Under the pieces are notes generated by a model. It saw nothing but the letters and a program-made list of their open reading frames with translations, was not told where the DNA came from and did not search any database. A stretch of DNA of 64,000 bases from contig NZ_RBAN01000003.1 in NCBI RefSeq assembly GCF_003626655.1, positions 868,001 to 932,000 of the forward strand, in the 5' to 3' direction. Positions 42,254 to 51,300 of the stretch are shown piece by piece; the first letter of the stretch is position 1, and each line of letters opens with the position of its first letter. Source of the stretch: Micromonospora costi (lineage in GTDB: Bacteria > Actinomycetota > Actinomycetes > Mycobacteriales > Micromonosporaceae). Position numbers and translations under genes: made by a program.

Positions 42254-43668
42254 CAGTCCTGCTCTCCAATAGTCCAACGGGGGCCCTGGGGGGTGTCCTC
42301 GACCACCACGCCGGCCTGGTTCAGCTGGTCCCGTACGGCGTCCGCGGCGGCCCAGTCCTTCCGGGCTCGGGCCTGCGCGCGCTGTTCCAGGGCCAGGGTG
42401 ATCAGGGAGTCCACCACGCCGCGCAGGTCGTCCACCCGGCCGCCACCGGTCCACACCGGGTCGAGGGGGTCGACGCCGAGGATATCCAGCATCGCCCGGA
42501 CACTGGCCAGCGTGGTGCGGACGGTCACATCGTCGCCGGCGGTCAGCGCGGTGTTGCCGTCGCGGAGCACCTCGTGGAGGACGGCCAGGGCCGCGGACGT
42601 GTTCAGGTCGTCGTCCATGGCGGCCACGAACCCGGGCGGCAGGTCGCCGAGCCGTCCCGGCCCCACCCGTTCGGCGGCCCGCTGCACGAAGCCCTCGATC
42701 CGGCGGTACGCGGTGGCCGCCTCGCGGAGCGCGTCCTCGGAGTAGTCGATCCGGGACCGGTAGTGGGCGGCCGCGTAGTAGTAGCGCAGCTCCACCGGCC
42801 GGACGCCGAGCGAGCCGACGTACGTGAGGTCGAGCGTGTTGCCGAGCGACTTGCCCATCTTCGCGCCGCCGATGCTGAGCAGGCCGTGGTGCACCCAGTA
42901 GCGGGCGAAGCCCAGCCCGGCGGCCCGGGACTGGGCCAGCTCGTTCTCGTGGTGCGGGAACGTCAGGTCGAGCCCGCCGCCGTGGATGTCGAACTCGGCG
43001 CCCAGGTAACGCCAGCACATGGCGGAGCACTCGATGTGCCAGCCGGGACGGCCCAGCCCCCACGGGGACGGCCAGTAGGCGTCGGCCGGCTCGTCGGGCT
43101 TGGCGCCCTTCCAGAGGGCGAAGTCGCGCGGGTCGCGCTTCCCGCGGTCGGGCGCGTCACCCGCGGACTGCATGTCCTCCGGCGACTGGTTGGACAGCGA
43201 CCCGTACTCCGGCCAGGAGGCCACGTCGAAGTAGACGTCGCCGGACCCGTCGACGGCCGGGTAGGCGTAGCCCTCGGCGATCAGCTTGCCGATCAGCTCG
43301 TGCATCTCCGGGATGTGCCCGGTGGCCCGCGGCTCGTACGTCGGCGGCAGCACGTTGAGCTGCCGGTACGCGTCGGCCAGGATCAGCTCGTTGGCGTACG
43401 CGATCGACCAGAACGGCCGCCCCTGCTCCAGCGCCTTGACCAGGATCTTGTCGTCGATGTCGGTCAGGTTGCGGATGAAGGTGACCTGGTAGCCCGCGGC
43501 CATCAGCCAGCGGCGCAGGATGTCGTAGTTCACGCCCGAACGAAGGTGACCGATGTGCGGCGGGGCCTGGAGGGTGAGACCACACAGGTAGACCCCCACC
43601 TTGCCGGCTTCCCGCGGGACGAAGTCCCGCACCGATCGGGTGGCGGTGTCATACAGGCGTAGCGTCAC
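42253..43668 (-). CDS. cysS: Cysteinyl-tRNA synthetase
   Basis: This 471-residue class I synthetase has the PHIGHLRSG motif (HIGH), the catalytic-domain zinc ligands ([21 protein letters not shown]), the KMGKSLGN loop (KMSKS variant) and a DALR-type C-terminus. It attaches Cys to tRNA-Cys. GTG 43668 lies 6 nt after TACCCT, consistent with a leaderless mRNA. It is the first gene of the cysS-rlmB operon and divergent from the IclR gene; the ~60-bp intergenic region holds both promoters. Confidence 0.95.
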   Translation of the reverse strand: MTLRLYDTATRSVRDFVPREAGKVGVYLCGLTLQAPPHIGHLRSGVNYDILRRWLMAAGYQVTFIRNLTDIDDKILVKALEQGRPFWSIAYANELILADAYRQLNVLPPTYEPRATGHIPEMHELIGKLIAEGYAYPAVDGSGDVYFDVASWPEYGSLSNQSPEDMQSAGDAPDRGKRDPRDFALWKGAKPDEPADAYWPSPWGLGRPGWHIECSAMCWRYLGAEFDIHGGGLDLTFPHHENELAQSRAAGLGFARYWVHHGLLSIGGAKMGKSLGNTLDLTYVGSLGVRPVELRYYYAAAHYRSRIDYSEDALREAATAYRRIEGFVQRAAERVGPGRLGDLPPGFVAAMDDDLNTSAALAVLHEVLRDGNTALTAGDDVTVRTTLASVRAMLDILGVDPLDPVWTGGGRVDDLRGVVDSLITLALEQRAQARARKDWAAADAVRDQLNQAGVVVEDTPQGPRWTIGEQD

Positions 43669-43731
43669 CGTACAAGGGTAGCCGTCCGCGCTTTTCCGGG
43701 TCGGCCGGTGGCGCGTCGTACGCTCCCTGTC

Positions 43732-44610
43732 ATGGACACGGCGGCACGGCCCGGCGGTGGCCCGGTGGCCCGGGCCGCCGAGCCGGCGCGACGTCCGGCC
43801 CCGGGCCGCGGCGACTCCGGCGCGGAAGGCCCGGCGCAGCGCCCGGTCGCGGACGGAGCGAGCCCGGGCGGTGCGGTTCGGGGCCACTCCGGCCCGGGCG
43901 GCGGGGGTCGGGTCGACTCCGGCCCGGGCGGCGCGGGCGCGGGCGCCGGCGCGGAGGGCGAGGGTGGCGCGGGCGGGCGGGCCGGTGAGACGGCCCAGAC
44001 CCTGGACCGGGGACTGCGCCTGCTGCACCTGGTGGCCGACGCGCCGGGCGGCCTCACCGTCACCGAGGCGGCGAACCGGCTGGGCATCGGCCGGGCGGCC
44101 GTCTACCGGCTGGCCGGGCCGCTGACCGGGCACGGCATGTTGCGGCGTGACGAGGCCGGGCGGCTGCGGCTCGGGGCCGGCGTGCTGCACCTGGCCCGGC
44201 GCGCCCAGCCGCTGCTGGCCGAGGGGGCGTTGCCCGCGCTGCGGCGCCTCGCCGAACAGGCCGGCGCCACCGCCCACCTGACCGTGGTCGAGGGGGGCGA
44301 GGGCGTGGCGCTCGCGGTGGTGGAGCCCACCTGGACGTCGTACCACGTGGCGTACCGGACGGGGGCGCGGCACCCGCTCGACCGGGGCGCCGCGGGCCGG
44401 GCCATCCTGGCTGGGCGGGCCGGCTCCGCGGACCCGGTGAGCAGCAGCGGTGAGCTCCAGGCCGGGGCGTACGGGGTGGCGGCCCCCGTGCTCGGCGTAC
44501 CGGGGCTGGAGGCGAGCGTCGGCGTGGTGGCGCTCGCGCCGCTGGACGTCGAGACGGTCGGCCCCCAGATCCGCGCGGCCGCCGCGGCCATCGCCGCCGC
44601 CCTCGGCTGA
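43732..44610 (+). CDS. IclR-family transcriptional regulator
   Basis: The N-terminal ~85 residues of this 292-residue protein are a Gly/Pro/Ala-rich disordered extension. A winged helix follows (TAQTLDRGLRLLHLVADAPGGLTVTEAANRLGIGRAAVYRLAGPLTGHGMLRRDEAGRLRLG), then the IclR effector domain (ATAHLTVVEGGEGVALAVVEPTWTSYHVAYRTGARHPLDRGAAGRAIL ... VAAPVLGVPG). No operon partner is adjacent downstream, so its targets are unknown. The long Gly-rich leader is unusual for IclR proteins and may reflect a wrong start: an internal start near the winged helix is possible. Confidence 0.85.
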   Translation: MDTAARPGGGPVARAAEPARRPAPGRGDSGAEGPAQRPVADGASPGGAVRGHSGPGGGGRVDSGPGGAGAGAGAEGEGGAGGRAGETAQTLDRGLRLLHLVADAPGGLTVTEAANRLGIGRAAVYRLAGPLTGHGMLRRDEAGRLRLGAGVLHLARRAQPLLAEGALPALRRLAEQAGATAHLTVVEGGEGVALAVVEPTWTSYHVAYRTGARHPLDRGAAGRAILAGRAGSADPVSSSGELQAGAYGVAAPVLGVPGLEASVGVVALAPLDVETVGPQIRAAAAAIAAALG

Positions 44611-44631
44611 CCCCCCACCCTGCCCGGAAGC

Positions 44632-44706
44632 TTGATCGACTCCATTACGGCGATGTGGCGGTATCGACGACGTCCGGACCCAGCCATATCGGCGATCTGG
44701 TGTTGA
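44632..44706 (+). repeat. Dispersed intergenic element, family B (B2)
   Basis: It starts TTGATCGACTCC, carries CGGCGATGTGGCGGT near the start and CGGCGATCTGG near the end, and ends in GTTGATCA, so the tips form TGATC/GATCA. It lies between the IclR gene and the endonuclease-like gene. Confidence 0.8.
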
Positions 44707-44822
44707 TCACATAGCACGGCACAGACGGATCGGTTGGGTTGTCCACAGGGAGCTGTCGCACGGTTGCCCGCCCTTGTCCACAGGGGTGCCGGGCGGCACC
44801 GGGTGCCCCCGATGGTGGACCT

Positions 44823-45821
44823 ATGCCTCCTCGTCCACCTCGGCCCGAGCCGCTTGCCTGGCGGGTCTTCCGTGGTTCCAGTGCCGTTCGCCAAGGCCTG
44901 CTCACCCGGCATCAACTCCGTGGCGCCTCCTGGGTCCGGCTGCTACACGACGTCTACGCGGACGCCCGCCTCGACCGCGACCACCGGCTCACGTGCGAGG
45001 CGGCCCTTCTCCGGCTGCCACCCGAGGCGATCATCGCCGGCCCGTCCGCCGCCTACCTGCTCGGCATCGAACATTCCGCATCGTTCACCGACGACGTGCA
45101 CGTCCTCGTGCCGAAGGCCATCCGGGTCGATTCCCACCGGGGCATCCGGGTGCATTCAACCGACACGTTAGGTTCTCCCGGCCTGGTCGGAGCGGACAGG
45201 GCTTCGACGCGGTCGCCGAGGGTCCTGGACGCTGATCGGCCGGGTGGGCGGAAGGGGTCCCCGCCCATGTCCGACCCCACCACGGCGGCCTGGGAGACGG
45301 CCGTCTGGCTGGAACCCGTCCGGGCCGTCGGCATCGTGGACGCCCTGCTCGCTCACGGCCTGACCAACGCCGAGGCACTGATGGAGCTCGCCGATCGCCG
45401 CATCGAGCGGCAGGGCGGGCGGCGGGCGCGGTGGATCTTCAGCCTGGCCGATCCCGGCGCGCAGTCGCCGCCCGAGTCCCACCTTCGGGTCCGGCTGGTG
45501 CTGGCCGGGCTGCCCCGGCCGGTCGCGCAACATCCGGTGCGTCTGCCCAGCGGCCTCGTCCTCCACCCCGATCTGGCCTGGCCGCGGTACCGGGTCGCGG
45601 TCGAGTACGACGGGGTGTGGCATGCGGACGCGGACCAGCTCCACCGTGATCGGCGGCGTCTCAACCAGCTCGTGAGCGCGGGCTGGCTGGTGCTCCACGT
45701 GACCGGCCGCCGGCTGCACCATGACTTTCCCGGCATCGTCCGCGAGGTCTCGGCCGCCCTCGGCTCTCGCGGGTGGCGATCCCGGCCCGGTCGGCCGACC
45801 GTGGTCGGCCTCGCCAGCTGA
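44823..45821 (+). CDS. Endonuclease-fold (DUF559/VSR-like) protein with AbiEi-like N-terminus
   Basis: The N-terminal part of this 332-residue protein (FRGSSAVRQGLLTRHQLRGASWVRLLHDVYADARLDRDHRLTCEAALLRLPPEAIIAGPSAAYLLG) resembles AbiEi antitoxin-type winged helices. The C-terminal part (SHLRVRLVLAGLPRPVAQHPV ... YRVAVEYDGVWHADADQLHRDRRRLNQLVSAGWLVLHVTG) is a VSR/DUF559-like nuclease fold with the E-x-D-G, H and Gln/Asp positions. This family is widespread in actinobacteria, of unknown role. A ~35-residue stretch between them (GSPGLVGADRASTRSPRVLDADRPGGRKGSPPM) is low complexity and may be an insertion. Its TGA stop is the first three bases of repeat B3. Confidence 0.8.
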   Translation: MPPRPPRPEPLAWRVFRGSSAVRQGLLTRHQLRGASWVRLLHDVYADARLDRDHRLTCEAALLRLPPEAIIAGPSAAYLLGIEHSASFTDDVHVLVPKAIRVDSHRGIRVHSTDTLGSPGLVGADRASTRSPRVLDADRPGGRKGSPPMSDPTTAAWETAVWLEPVRAVGIVDALLAHGLTNAEALMELADRRIERQGGRRARWIFSLADPGAQSPPESHLRVRLVLAGLPRPVAQHPVRLPSGLVLHPDLAWPRYRVAVEYDGVWHADADQLHRDRRRLNQLVSAGWLVLHVTGRRLHHDFPGIVREVSAALGSRGWRSRPGRPTVVGLAS

Positions 45822-45891
45822 TCGACTCCCTACCGGCGATCTGGCGGTCTCGGCGACGGCTGGACCCCACCAGACCGGCGATCTGGCGGTC
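45819..45891 (+). repeat. Dispersed intergenic element, family B (B3)
   Basis: TGATCGACTCC begins at the TGA stop codon (45819-45821). CGGCGATCTGGCGGT appears twice (near 45834 and 45877), each flanked by ACC/GGT, giving short palindromes. It lies between the converging endonuclease-like and HAD genes. Confidence 0.82.
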
Positions 45892-45909
45892 CGCCGGAAG
45901 GGAGGTCCG

Positions 45910-46587
45910 TCAGCCGAGACCGGCCAGGACGGCGGGCAGGTGCGCCACACTGGACACCTCGGCGTCCGGCACGACGCCCCGGGGCCGGGGCACGCCGAGG
46001 CGGTTGAGCCACACCGCGCGCAGCCCGGCCCGCTGGGCCGCGACGACGTCGTGGTCGAGGGAGTCGCCCACGTACACCACCTGCGCCGCCGGGACGCCGG
46101 CCGCCTCGACCACCGCCGCGTAGAACGCGGGCGCGGGCTTCTTGGGCAGGCCGTTCTCGTGCGCGTACAGCTCGAAGGCGAACTCGCCGGCGAGCCCGCA
46201 GCGTTCGGCGCGGCTGTTGCCGTTCGTGGCGAAGCCCAGCGTCCACCGTTCCCGCAGCGCCGCGAGCGCGGGCAGCACGTCCGGGAACGGCCGGGTGAGC
46301 GCGAACCGCCGGGCGAAGAAGAGCGCCGCGATGTCGTCCAGGTGCGCGTCGAGCCCCGCCCGGGCCAGCGACCGGGCCAGCGCGGCGCGGCGGATCTCCA
46401 TGACGGGCGCGGCGCTCAGCGCGCCGAAGACCTCACCCCAGTCCGATTCCAGGTCCGCGAGGGACACCCCGGCCGCCGCCGGGGTCAGCCGCCGCATCTC
46501 CTCGAGTACGGCCACCAGCCCGCCGGTCACCGCCGGGCGCAGGTCGAGCAACGTCTCGTCGGCGTCGAAGACCACGGTCGTCAGCAC
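45910..46587 (-). CDS. HAD-superfamily hydrolase
   Basis: This 225-residue protein has the four HAD motifs: VVFDADETLLDL (nucleophile Asp and general acid), TLGFATNGNSRAE (Thr-Asn phosphate contact), LPKKPAPAFYAAVV (Lys) and VYVGDSLDHDVVAAQRAGL (Asp pair). A C1 helical cap lies between the first two. It is a small-molecule phosphatase or dehalogenase of unknown substrate. GTG 46587 is 13 bp after the EamA stop on the same strand, so the two are probably co-transcribed. Confidence 0.9.
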   Translation of the reverse strand: MLTTVVFDADETLLDLRPAVTGGLVAVLEEMRRLTPAAAGVSLADLESDWGEVFGALSAAPVMEIRRAALARSLARAGLDAHLDDIAALFFARRFALTRPFPDVLPALAALRERWTLGFATNGNSRAERCGLAGEFAFELYAHENGLPKKPAPAFYAAVVEAAGVPAAQVVYVGDSLDHDVVAAQRAGLRAVWLNRLGVPRPRGVVPDAEVSSVAHLPAVLAGLG

Positions 46588-46600
46588 GGGAGGCAGCCTG

Positions 46601-47566
46601 TCACCGCTCCCCGGCGAGCGCCGGCTCCGGGGCGGCGTCGACCGGTGCCCGACTCCCGCGCAGCTCGTCGAGGCGCACCAGGGCGACCCCGGCCACGATC
46701 AGCAGACCGCCGAGCAGCTGCACCATGGTCGGCAGCTCGCCGAGCACCAGCCACGCGATCAGGACGGCGAACATCACCTCGGTGAGGCCGACGAACGACG
46801 ACAGGCGGGGGCCGAGCAGCCGCGCGCCGGCGATACCGGCCATGTACGCCACGGCGGCCGCGACCAGGGACAGCCCGGCGATCGGCACGAGCCAACTGGT
46901 CTCCCGCCCGGCGAAGCTCACGGCGCCGTACGTGGCGTTCAGCGGCAGCGCCCCGACCAGCCCGAGCACGGCCAGCGCCGCGGCGCCGACACCCATCCCG
47001 CCGCTGGCCAGCACCACCGAGGGCAGCTCCTCGTCGACCCGGCCGGCGAGCACGTAGTAGCCGGCCAGCCCGATCGCCGCGCCCAGCCCCCAGAGCACGC
47101 CCAGCGGGTCGAGCCGCCCGGCGCCGGTGAGGTCCAGGACGAAGACCAGACCGGCCAGCGCCGCCACCGAGCCGCCCACGGTGAGCCGGCGCGGACGCTG
47201 CCCGTGGACCAGCCACGTCCAGCCCACGACCAGGATGATCCCGAGGTACTCCAGCAGCAGCGCGACGCCGACCGGGAGGTACCGTACGGCGTTGAAGAAG
47301 CAGACCTGCGCGAGCGCCACGCCGAGCAGCCCGAACACGCCCACCACGCCGAGGTTGCGCCGGAGCACGTGGCCCCGGCCGCGCAGTGCCAGCACGGCCG
47401 GCACCGCGAGCACCAGCGCCGCGATCCCCACCCGGGCGATCACGGCGGACGGCGCCGACCAGCCGGCGTCGATCAGCGACCGCGCGAACGTGCCCGAGGT
47501 GGCGAACGTGAGGGCGGACAGCACGGCGAGACCGAGGCCGACTCCCGTGCCGGCTGACTTCTGCAT
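46601..47566 (-). CDS. EamA/DMT-superfamily transporter
   Basis: This 321-residue protein has ten hydrophobic helices in two EamA repeats (GLAVLSALTFATSGTFARSLIDAGWSAPSAVIARVGIAALVLAVPAV; GLAGYYVLAGRVDEELPSVVLASGGMGVGAAALAVLGLVG), typical of metabolite exporters. The C-terminal tail is cytoplasmic. ATG 47566 has AAGGAG upstream. It is divergent from a CGNR-type regulator gene, a frequent arrangement in which the regulator controls the exporter. Confidence 0.9.
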   Translation of the reverse strand: MQKSAGTGVGLGLAVLSALTFATSGTFARSLIDAGWSAPSAVIARVGIAALVLAVPAVLALRGRGHVLRRNLGVVGVFGLLGVALAQVCFFNAVRYLPVGVALLLEYLGIILVVGWTWLVHGQRPRRLTVGGSVAALAGLVFVLDLTGAGRLDPLGVLWGLGAAIGLAGYYVLAGRVDEELPSVVLASGGMGVGAAALAVLGLVGALPLNATYGAVSFAGRETSWLVPIAGLSLVAAAVAYMAGIAGARLLGPRLSSFVGLTEVMFAVLIAWLVLGELPTMVQLLGGLLIVAGVALVRLDELRGSRAPVDAAPEPALAGER

Positions 47567-47652
47567 GGGTCGCTCCTTGGCACTCGGCGGCAGTCATGGG
47601 CAAACTAGTGCTATGCCGATGACGCTAGGCGGCCACCCCGACAGGAGTCAAG

Positions 47653-48198
47653 TTGCTTTTTGCCCATGACACCGAATGTTCGCTCACCGCTGCCGCGGCC
47701 CTGGTCAACACCGGCGGCAGTGACGGCGAAGGGCTGCCCGACGTCGCCGCCCTGGACGAGTTCTACGTGGCCCACGCCTACACCGGCCGACACGAGCACA
47801 CCGAGGCCGAGCTGGCGTCCGTTCGCGCCCTGCGTCCCCGGCTCCGACGCCTCTGGGACGCCGACATCGACGAGGTCGTGCGGATCGTCAACGGGCTCCT
47901 CCGCGAGAACGACGCCCTGCCGCAGCTGATCACGCACGACGACGAGCCGTACCACTTCCACGCGGTGCCCCGGGACGCCCCGCTCGCCATCCGCATGGCC
48001 GTCGAGGCGGCCATGGCGGTCGCGGACCTCGTCCGCAACGGCGAGACGAGCCGCCTGCGCACCTGCGCCCACCCGGACTGCGACAACGTGCTCGTGGACC
48101 TCTCCAAGAACCGGTCCCGCCGGTTCTGCGAGGCGGGCTGCGGCAACCGTGCGGCCGTCACCGCGTACCGGGCCCGCAAGGCGGCCTCCCGCGGCTGA
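47653..48198 (+). CDS. CGNR zinc finger transcriptional regulator
   Basis: This 181-residue protein has an ABATE-type N-terminal domain (FAHDTECSLTAAAALVNT, LDEFYVAHAYTGRHEHTEAELASVRALRPRL) and the C-terminal CGNR zinc finger (CAHPDCDNVLVDLSKNRSRRFCEAGCGNRAAVTAYRARK), where GCGNR is the signature. TTG 47653 follows GACAGGAG, which supports the rare start. It is divergent from the EamA transporter gene and probably regulates it; homologues respond to stress or aromatic compounds. Confidence 0.92.
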   Translation: MLFAHDTECSLTAAAALVNTGGSDGEGLPDVAALDEFYVAHAYTGRHEHTEAELASVRALRPRLRRLWDADIDEVVRIVNGLLRENDALPQLITHDDEPYHFHAVPRDAPLAIRMAVEAAMAVADLVRNGETSRLRTCAHPDCDNVLVDLSKNRSRRFCEAGCGNRAAVTAYRARKAASRG

Positions 48199-48242
48199 AC
48201 CCGGTCAGCGGGCCCGGCCGGCCTCCGCGCCGGGCGCGGCGG

Positions 48243-48422
48243 TCACGCCCGGCGCGGCGGCGCGGCCACGAAGACCCGCCAGGCGTACGCCCCGAAGCCC
48301 AGCACCGGCCCCGCCGGATCCTTGCTGTCCCGCACCGCGACGACACCGGCCAGGTTCGTCGCCACCTCGACGCAGTTGTTGTCCTGGGCACTTCGACTGC
48401 TCTTCCGCCAGACAGCGCCCAT
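48243..48422 (-). CDS. DUF397 protein
   Basis: The 59-residue protein fits DUF397 (MGAVWRKSSRSAQDNNCVEVATNLAGVVAVRDSKDPAGPVLGF). It forms the usual pair with the upstream DUF5753 helix-turn-helix gene: ATG 48422 overlaps that gene's stop (ATGA). Such pairs are highly multiplied in actinobacteria; some were reported to behave as developmental regulators or toxin-antitoxin-like modules. Confidence 0.92.
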   Translation of the reverse strand: MGAVWRKSSRSAQDNNCVEVATNLAGVVAVRDSKDPAGPVLGFGAYAWRVFVAAPPRRA

Positions 48423-49234
48423 CAGCTCCACGACTCGGCCACTTCCCTCATCAGCTCGATCGACTCCTGCGGGGGCAACGCCTCGCCCAGCACAGTTTCC
48501 CAGACCCGTTGCAGCCGCAGCAGATCCGCTGGGGCGTCCAACTCCTGGCCCCTGACATGGGTGTCCAGATAGGCCAGCTCTGAGCCGTCGGTCAATGTCG
48601 CAAGGATGAAGGGACCGCCAAGCCCTGGGTACTCACCGGCGGACCGGGGCACCACGAGGAGTCGTACCTTGGGATGCTCGGTCGTCAGCCGGGCCAGGTG
48701 AAGGGCCTGGTCGCACATCGTCTTGCGGGTGCCGACCGCCCGCTTGAGAACCGCTTCATCCAGCACCGCCACGATCCTGGGCGGCTGGTCGCCGTAGAGG
48801 ACGTCCTGCCGTTGCATCCGGTCGGCGAGTCGCCGCTCCGCCTCGTCGGGCTCAAGCAGGCCGCCTGCCTCGAACACCGCGCGGGCGTATGCCTCGGTCT
48901 GGAACAGGCCCGGCACGTGCAGGGGCTCATACCACCGCAACGTCTTCGCCTGCCGCTCGATGGCACTTCCACCCCGGAGCCAGACCTGTGCCCGGTCGAG
49001 GCTGACCAGGTCGGTGAGCATGCGCGTGAAGAGGCCGTCGGTGTCCAGGGCGCGGTCGACCAGCTCCAGGTACTTCGTCGTCGGGGCCTGCTGGCCCAGT
49101 TCGACGGCGCTGACCATCGAGGCCGAGTAGTTCACGGCCCGGGCCAGTTCGTCCTGGCTCCAGCCGGGCCGTACCCGGGCCCGACGCAGCTCCGCCACGA
49201 GGAAGGCCGCCGCCGTCGTCCGCCCGTCCGCCAT
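48422..49234 (-). CDS. XRE-family HTH regulator with DUF5753 domain
   Basis: The XRE helix-turn-helix of this 270-residue protein (LVAELRRARVRPGWSQDELARAVNYSASMVSAVELGQQAPTTKYLELVDRALDTDGLF) is followed by a DUF5753 domain (ALRWYEPLHVPGLFQTEAYARAVFEAGG, RQDVLYGDQPPRIVAVLDEAVLKR, VRLLVVPRSAGEYPGLGGPFILATL). DUF5753 is thought to sense a ligand. ATG 49234 has GGAGGG upstream. It is divergent from a small conserved gene (49493) and coupled to the DUF397 gene. Confidence 0.93.
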   Translation of the reverse strand: MADGRTTAAAFLVAELRRARVRPGWSQDELARAVNYSASMVSAVELGQQAPTTKYLELVDRALDTDGLFTRMLTDLVSLDRAQVWLRGGSAIERQAKTLRWYEPLHVPGLFQTEAYARAVFEAGGLLEPDEAERRLADRMQRQDVLYGDQPPRIVAVLDEAVLKRAVGTRKTMCDQALHLARLTTEHPKVRLLVVPRSAGEYPGLGGPFILATLTDGSELAYLDTHVRGQELDAPADLLRLQRVWETVLGEALPPQESIELMREVAESWS

Positions 49235-49492
49235 CGCCAGCCGCCCTCCAGCCGCCCGGTGATCCACTCTGGCCGGTCGCCAACCGCGCGGACGTGAAAC
49301 GCAGAGCCGCTGGCGGCGTACCCGGAAACACTTCCGACCGTAGCGGTGACCTCAGCAGACTGTGAAGAGCGGCGCGACCGGCCCGCCCCCGAGGGCCGGC
49401 GTCCGCGCGGGACCGCCCGCTCCCCCGGCCGGGCGGTCCCGCACCGCCGGGGCGATGACGCAGACGGCTCAGCTCCCGCAGGAGGGTCGCCC

Positions 49493-49804
49493 ATGTCCCG
49501 GCACCACGGTTCGCCGCCCGCTCCGCCACGCCCCGCGTCGCCGGACCGCCGGGACCGCCCGCATGTCGCGCTGCGGCCGATCTGGCTCTGCCGGGTGTGC
49601 GCCGCGCCGTGGCCGTGCGGCACGGCCCGGCTGGAGCTGCGGCGGGAGTACGTCACCGACCCGGTGGCGCTCCGCATCTACCTCTGCACGCTGCTGCACG
49701 ACGCCGTCGCCGACCTGTACCAGCTGAACCCGCACGACGGCCCGGACCCGCGGGACCTGTTCCGCCGGTTCCTCGCCTGGGCGCCCCGGATCGGCCCGCG
49801 CTGA
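49493..49804 (+). CDS. Small conserved Cys-containing protein next to HTH/DUF397 pair
   Basis: The 103-residue product has a Pro/Arg-rich N-terminus and a core with WLCRVCAAPWPCGTARLELRREYVTDPVALRIYLCTLLHDAVADLYQ (a Cys-x2-Cys...Cys arrangement, perhaps metal-binding). It ends DLFRRFLAWAPRIG. Homologues are regularly found next to HTH/DUF397 genes in actinobacteria, divergently oriented as here. The function is unknown. ATG 49493 has GGAGGG 6 nt upstream. Confidence 0.83.
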   Translation: MSRHHGSPPAPPRPASPDRRDRPHVALRPIWLCRVCAAPWPCGTARLELRREYVTDPVALRIYLCTLLHDAVADLYQLNPHDGPDPRDLFRRFLAWAPRIGPR

Positions 49805-49842
49805 CCCGAGGACGGGCCGGCGGGCCGCGGCGGGACGTGACC

Positions 49843-51243
49843 TCAGGGGTGGGTCATCCGGAGCAGGTCGAGCGCCTCGTCGAGCTGGGTCTCGGAGAGC
49901 TTGCCGGAGTCGATGTGGCCCCGGGAGAGCACCACCTCGCGGATCGAGACCTGCCGGGCGAGGGCCTCCTTGGCGATCGAGGCCGCCTCGTCGTACCCCA
50001 GGTAGCGGTTGAGGGGGGTGACGATCGACGGCGAGCCCTCCGCGTACGCCAGGGCGACCTCGGCGTCCGCGACGAGGCCGACCACCAGGCGGTCCGCGAA
50101 GAGCCGGCTCGACGCGGCGAGCAGCTTGATCGACTCCAGCAGGTTGCGGCCCATCACGGGAAGCATCACGTTCAGTTCGAAGTCGCCCTGGCTGCCGGCG
50201 AACGCGACGGCCGCGTCGTTGCCGATCACCTGGGCGCAGACCTGCCGCATCGCCTCGGCGACCACCGGGTTCACCTTGCCCGGCATGATCGACGACCCGG
50301 GTTGGAGGTCGGGGATGCGCAGCTCCCGCAGGCCGGCCCGGGGACCGGAGCCCATCCAGCGGATGTCGTTGGCGATCTTGTAGAGGCCCACGGCGATGGT
50401 GCGGAGCTGGCCCGACGTCTCCACGAGCGCGTCGCGGGCGCCCTGCGCCTCGAAGTGGTTGCGCGCCTCGGTCAGCGGCAGGCCGGTCGACTCGCGCAGC
50501 TTCCCGATCACGGCCGCCGCGAAGCCGAGCGGGGTGTTGATGCCCGTGCCCACGGCCGTGCCGCCCAACGGCAGCTCGGCGAGCCGCGGCAGCGTCGCCT
50601 CCAGGCGCTCGATGCCGTAGCGCACCTGGGCGGCGTACCCGCCGAACTCCTGCCCGAGGGTCACCGGGGTGGCGTCCATCAGGTGCGTACGCCCGGCCTT
50701 GACCACGGTCTCGAACTCGGCCGCCTTCTCCTCCAGCGCCCCGGCCAGGTGCCCGAGCGAGGGGATCAGATCCTCCACCACGAACTGGGTCGCCGCCAGG
50801 TGGATGGACGTCGGGAAGACGTCGTTGCTGGACTGCGACGCGTTCACGTGGTCGTTCGGGTGCACGTCACTGCCCAGCTCACGGCTGGCCAGCGTGGCGA
50901 TCACCTCGTTGGCGTTCATGTTGGACGACGTGCCCGAGCCGGTCTGGAACACGTCGACGGGGAACTGGTCGTCGTAGCCGCCGTCGGCCACGTGGGCCGC
51001 CGCCGCGGCGATCGCCGCCGCCACGTTGGCGTCGATCACCCCCAGCTCGCCGTTGACCTGCGCCGCCGCGCCCTTGATCTGGGCCAACGCCTTGATCTGG
51101 GCCGGCTCGATGCCCCGGCCGGAGATCGGGAAGTTCTGTACCGCGCGCTGGGTCTGCGCCCGCCACAGCGCCTCGGCGGGCACCTCCACCTCGCCCATCG
51201 AGTCGCGTTCGATCCGGTAACCCGTCGCCTCTGGAGTCGTCAC
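49843..51243 (-). CDS. fumC: Class II fumarate hydratase
   Basis: This 466-residue protein has the aspartase/fumarase signature [49 protein letters not shown], and the [14 protein letters not shown] fumarase motifs. It catalyses fumarate to malate in the citric acid cycle without iron-sulfur clusters. A class I enzyme is encoded 3.2 kb upstream, so the cell has both forms. GTG 51243 was taken (AGGATGG upstream); ATG 51252 is the alternative. Confidence 0.94.
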   Translation of the reverse strand: MTTPEATGYRIERDSMGEVEVPAEALWRAQTQRAVQNFPISGRGIEPAQIKALAQIKGAAAQVNGELGVIDANVAAAIAAAAAHVADGGYDDQFPVDVFQTGSGTSSNMNANEVIATLASRELGSDVHPNDHVNASQSSNDVFPTSIHLAATQFVVEDLIPSLGHLAGALEEKAAEFETVVKAGRTHLMDATPVTLGQEFGGYAAQVRYGIERLEATLPRLAELPLGGTAVGTGINTPLGFAAAVIGKLRESTGLPLTEARNHFEAQGARDALVETSGQLRTIAVGLYKIANDIRWMGSGPRAGLRELRIPDLQPGSSIMPGKVNPVVAEAMRQVCAQVIGNDAAVAFAGSQGDFELNVMLPVMGRNLLESIKLLAASSRLFADRLVVGLVADAEVALAYAEGSPSIVTPLNRYLGYDEAASIAKEALARQVSIREVVLSRGHIDSGKLSETQLDEALDLLRMTHP

Positions 51244-51300
51244 GCGTACCATCCTGCCGCGCCGGACGGCGCGATGCAGATGATCGCGCACACACCCGGA

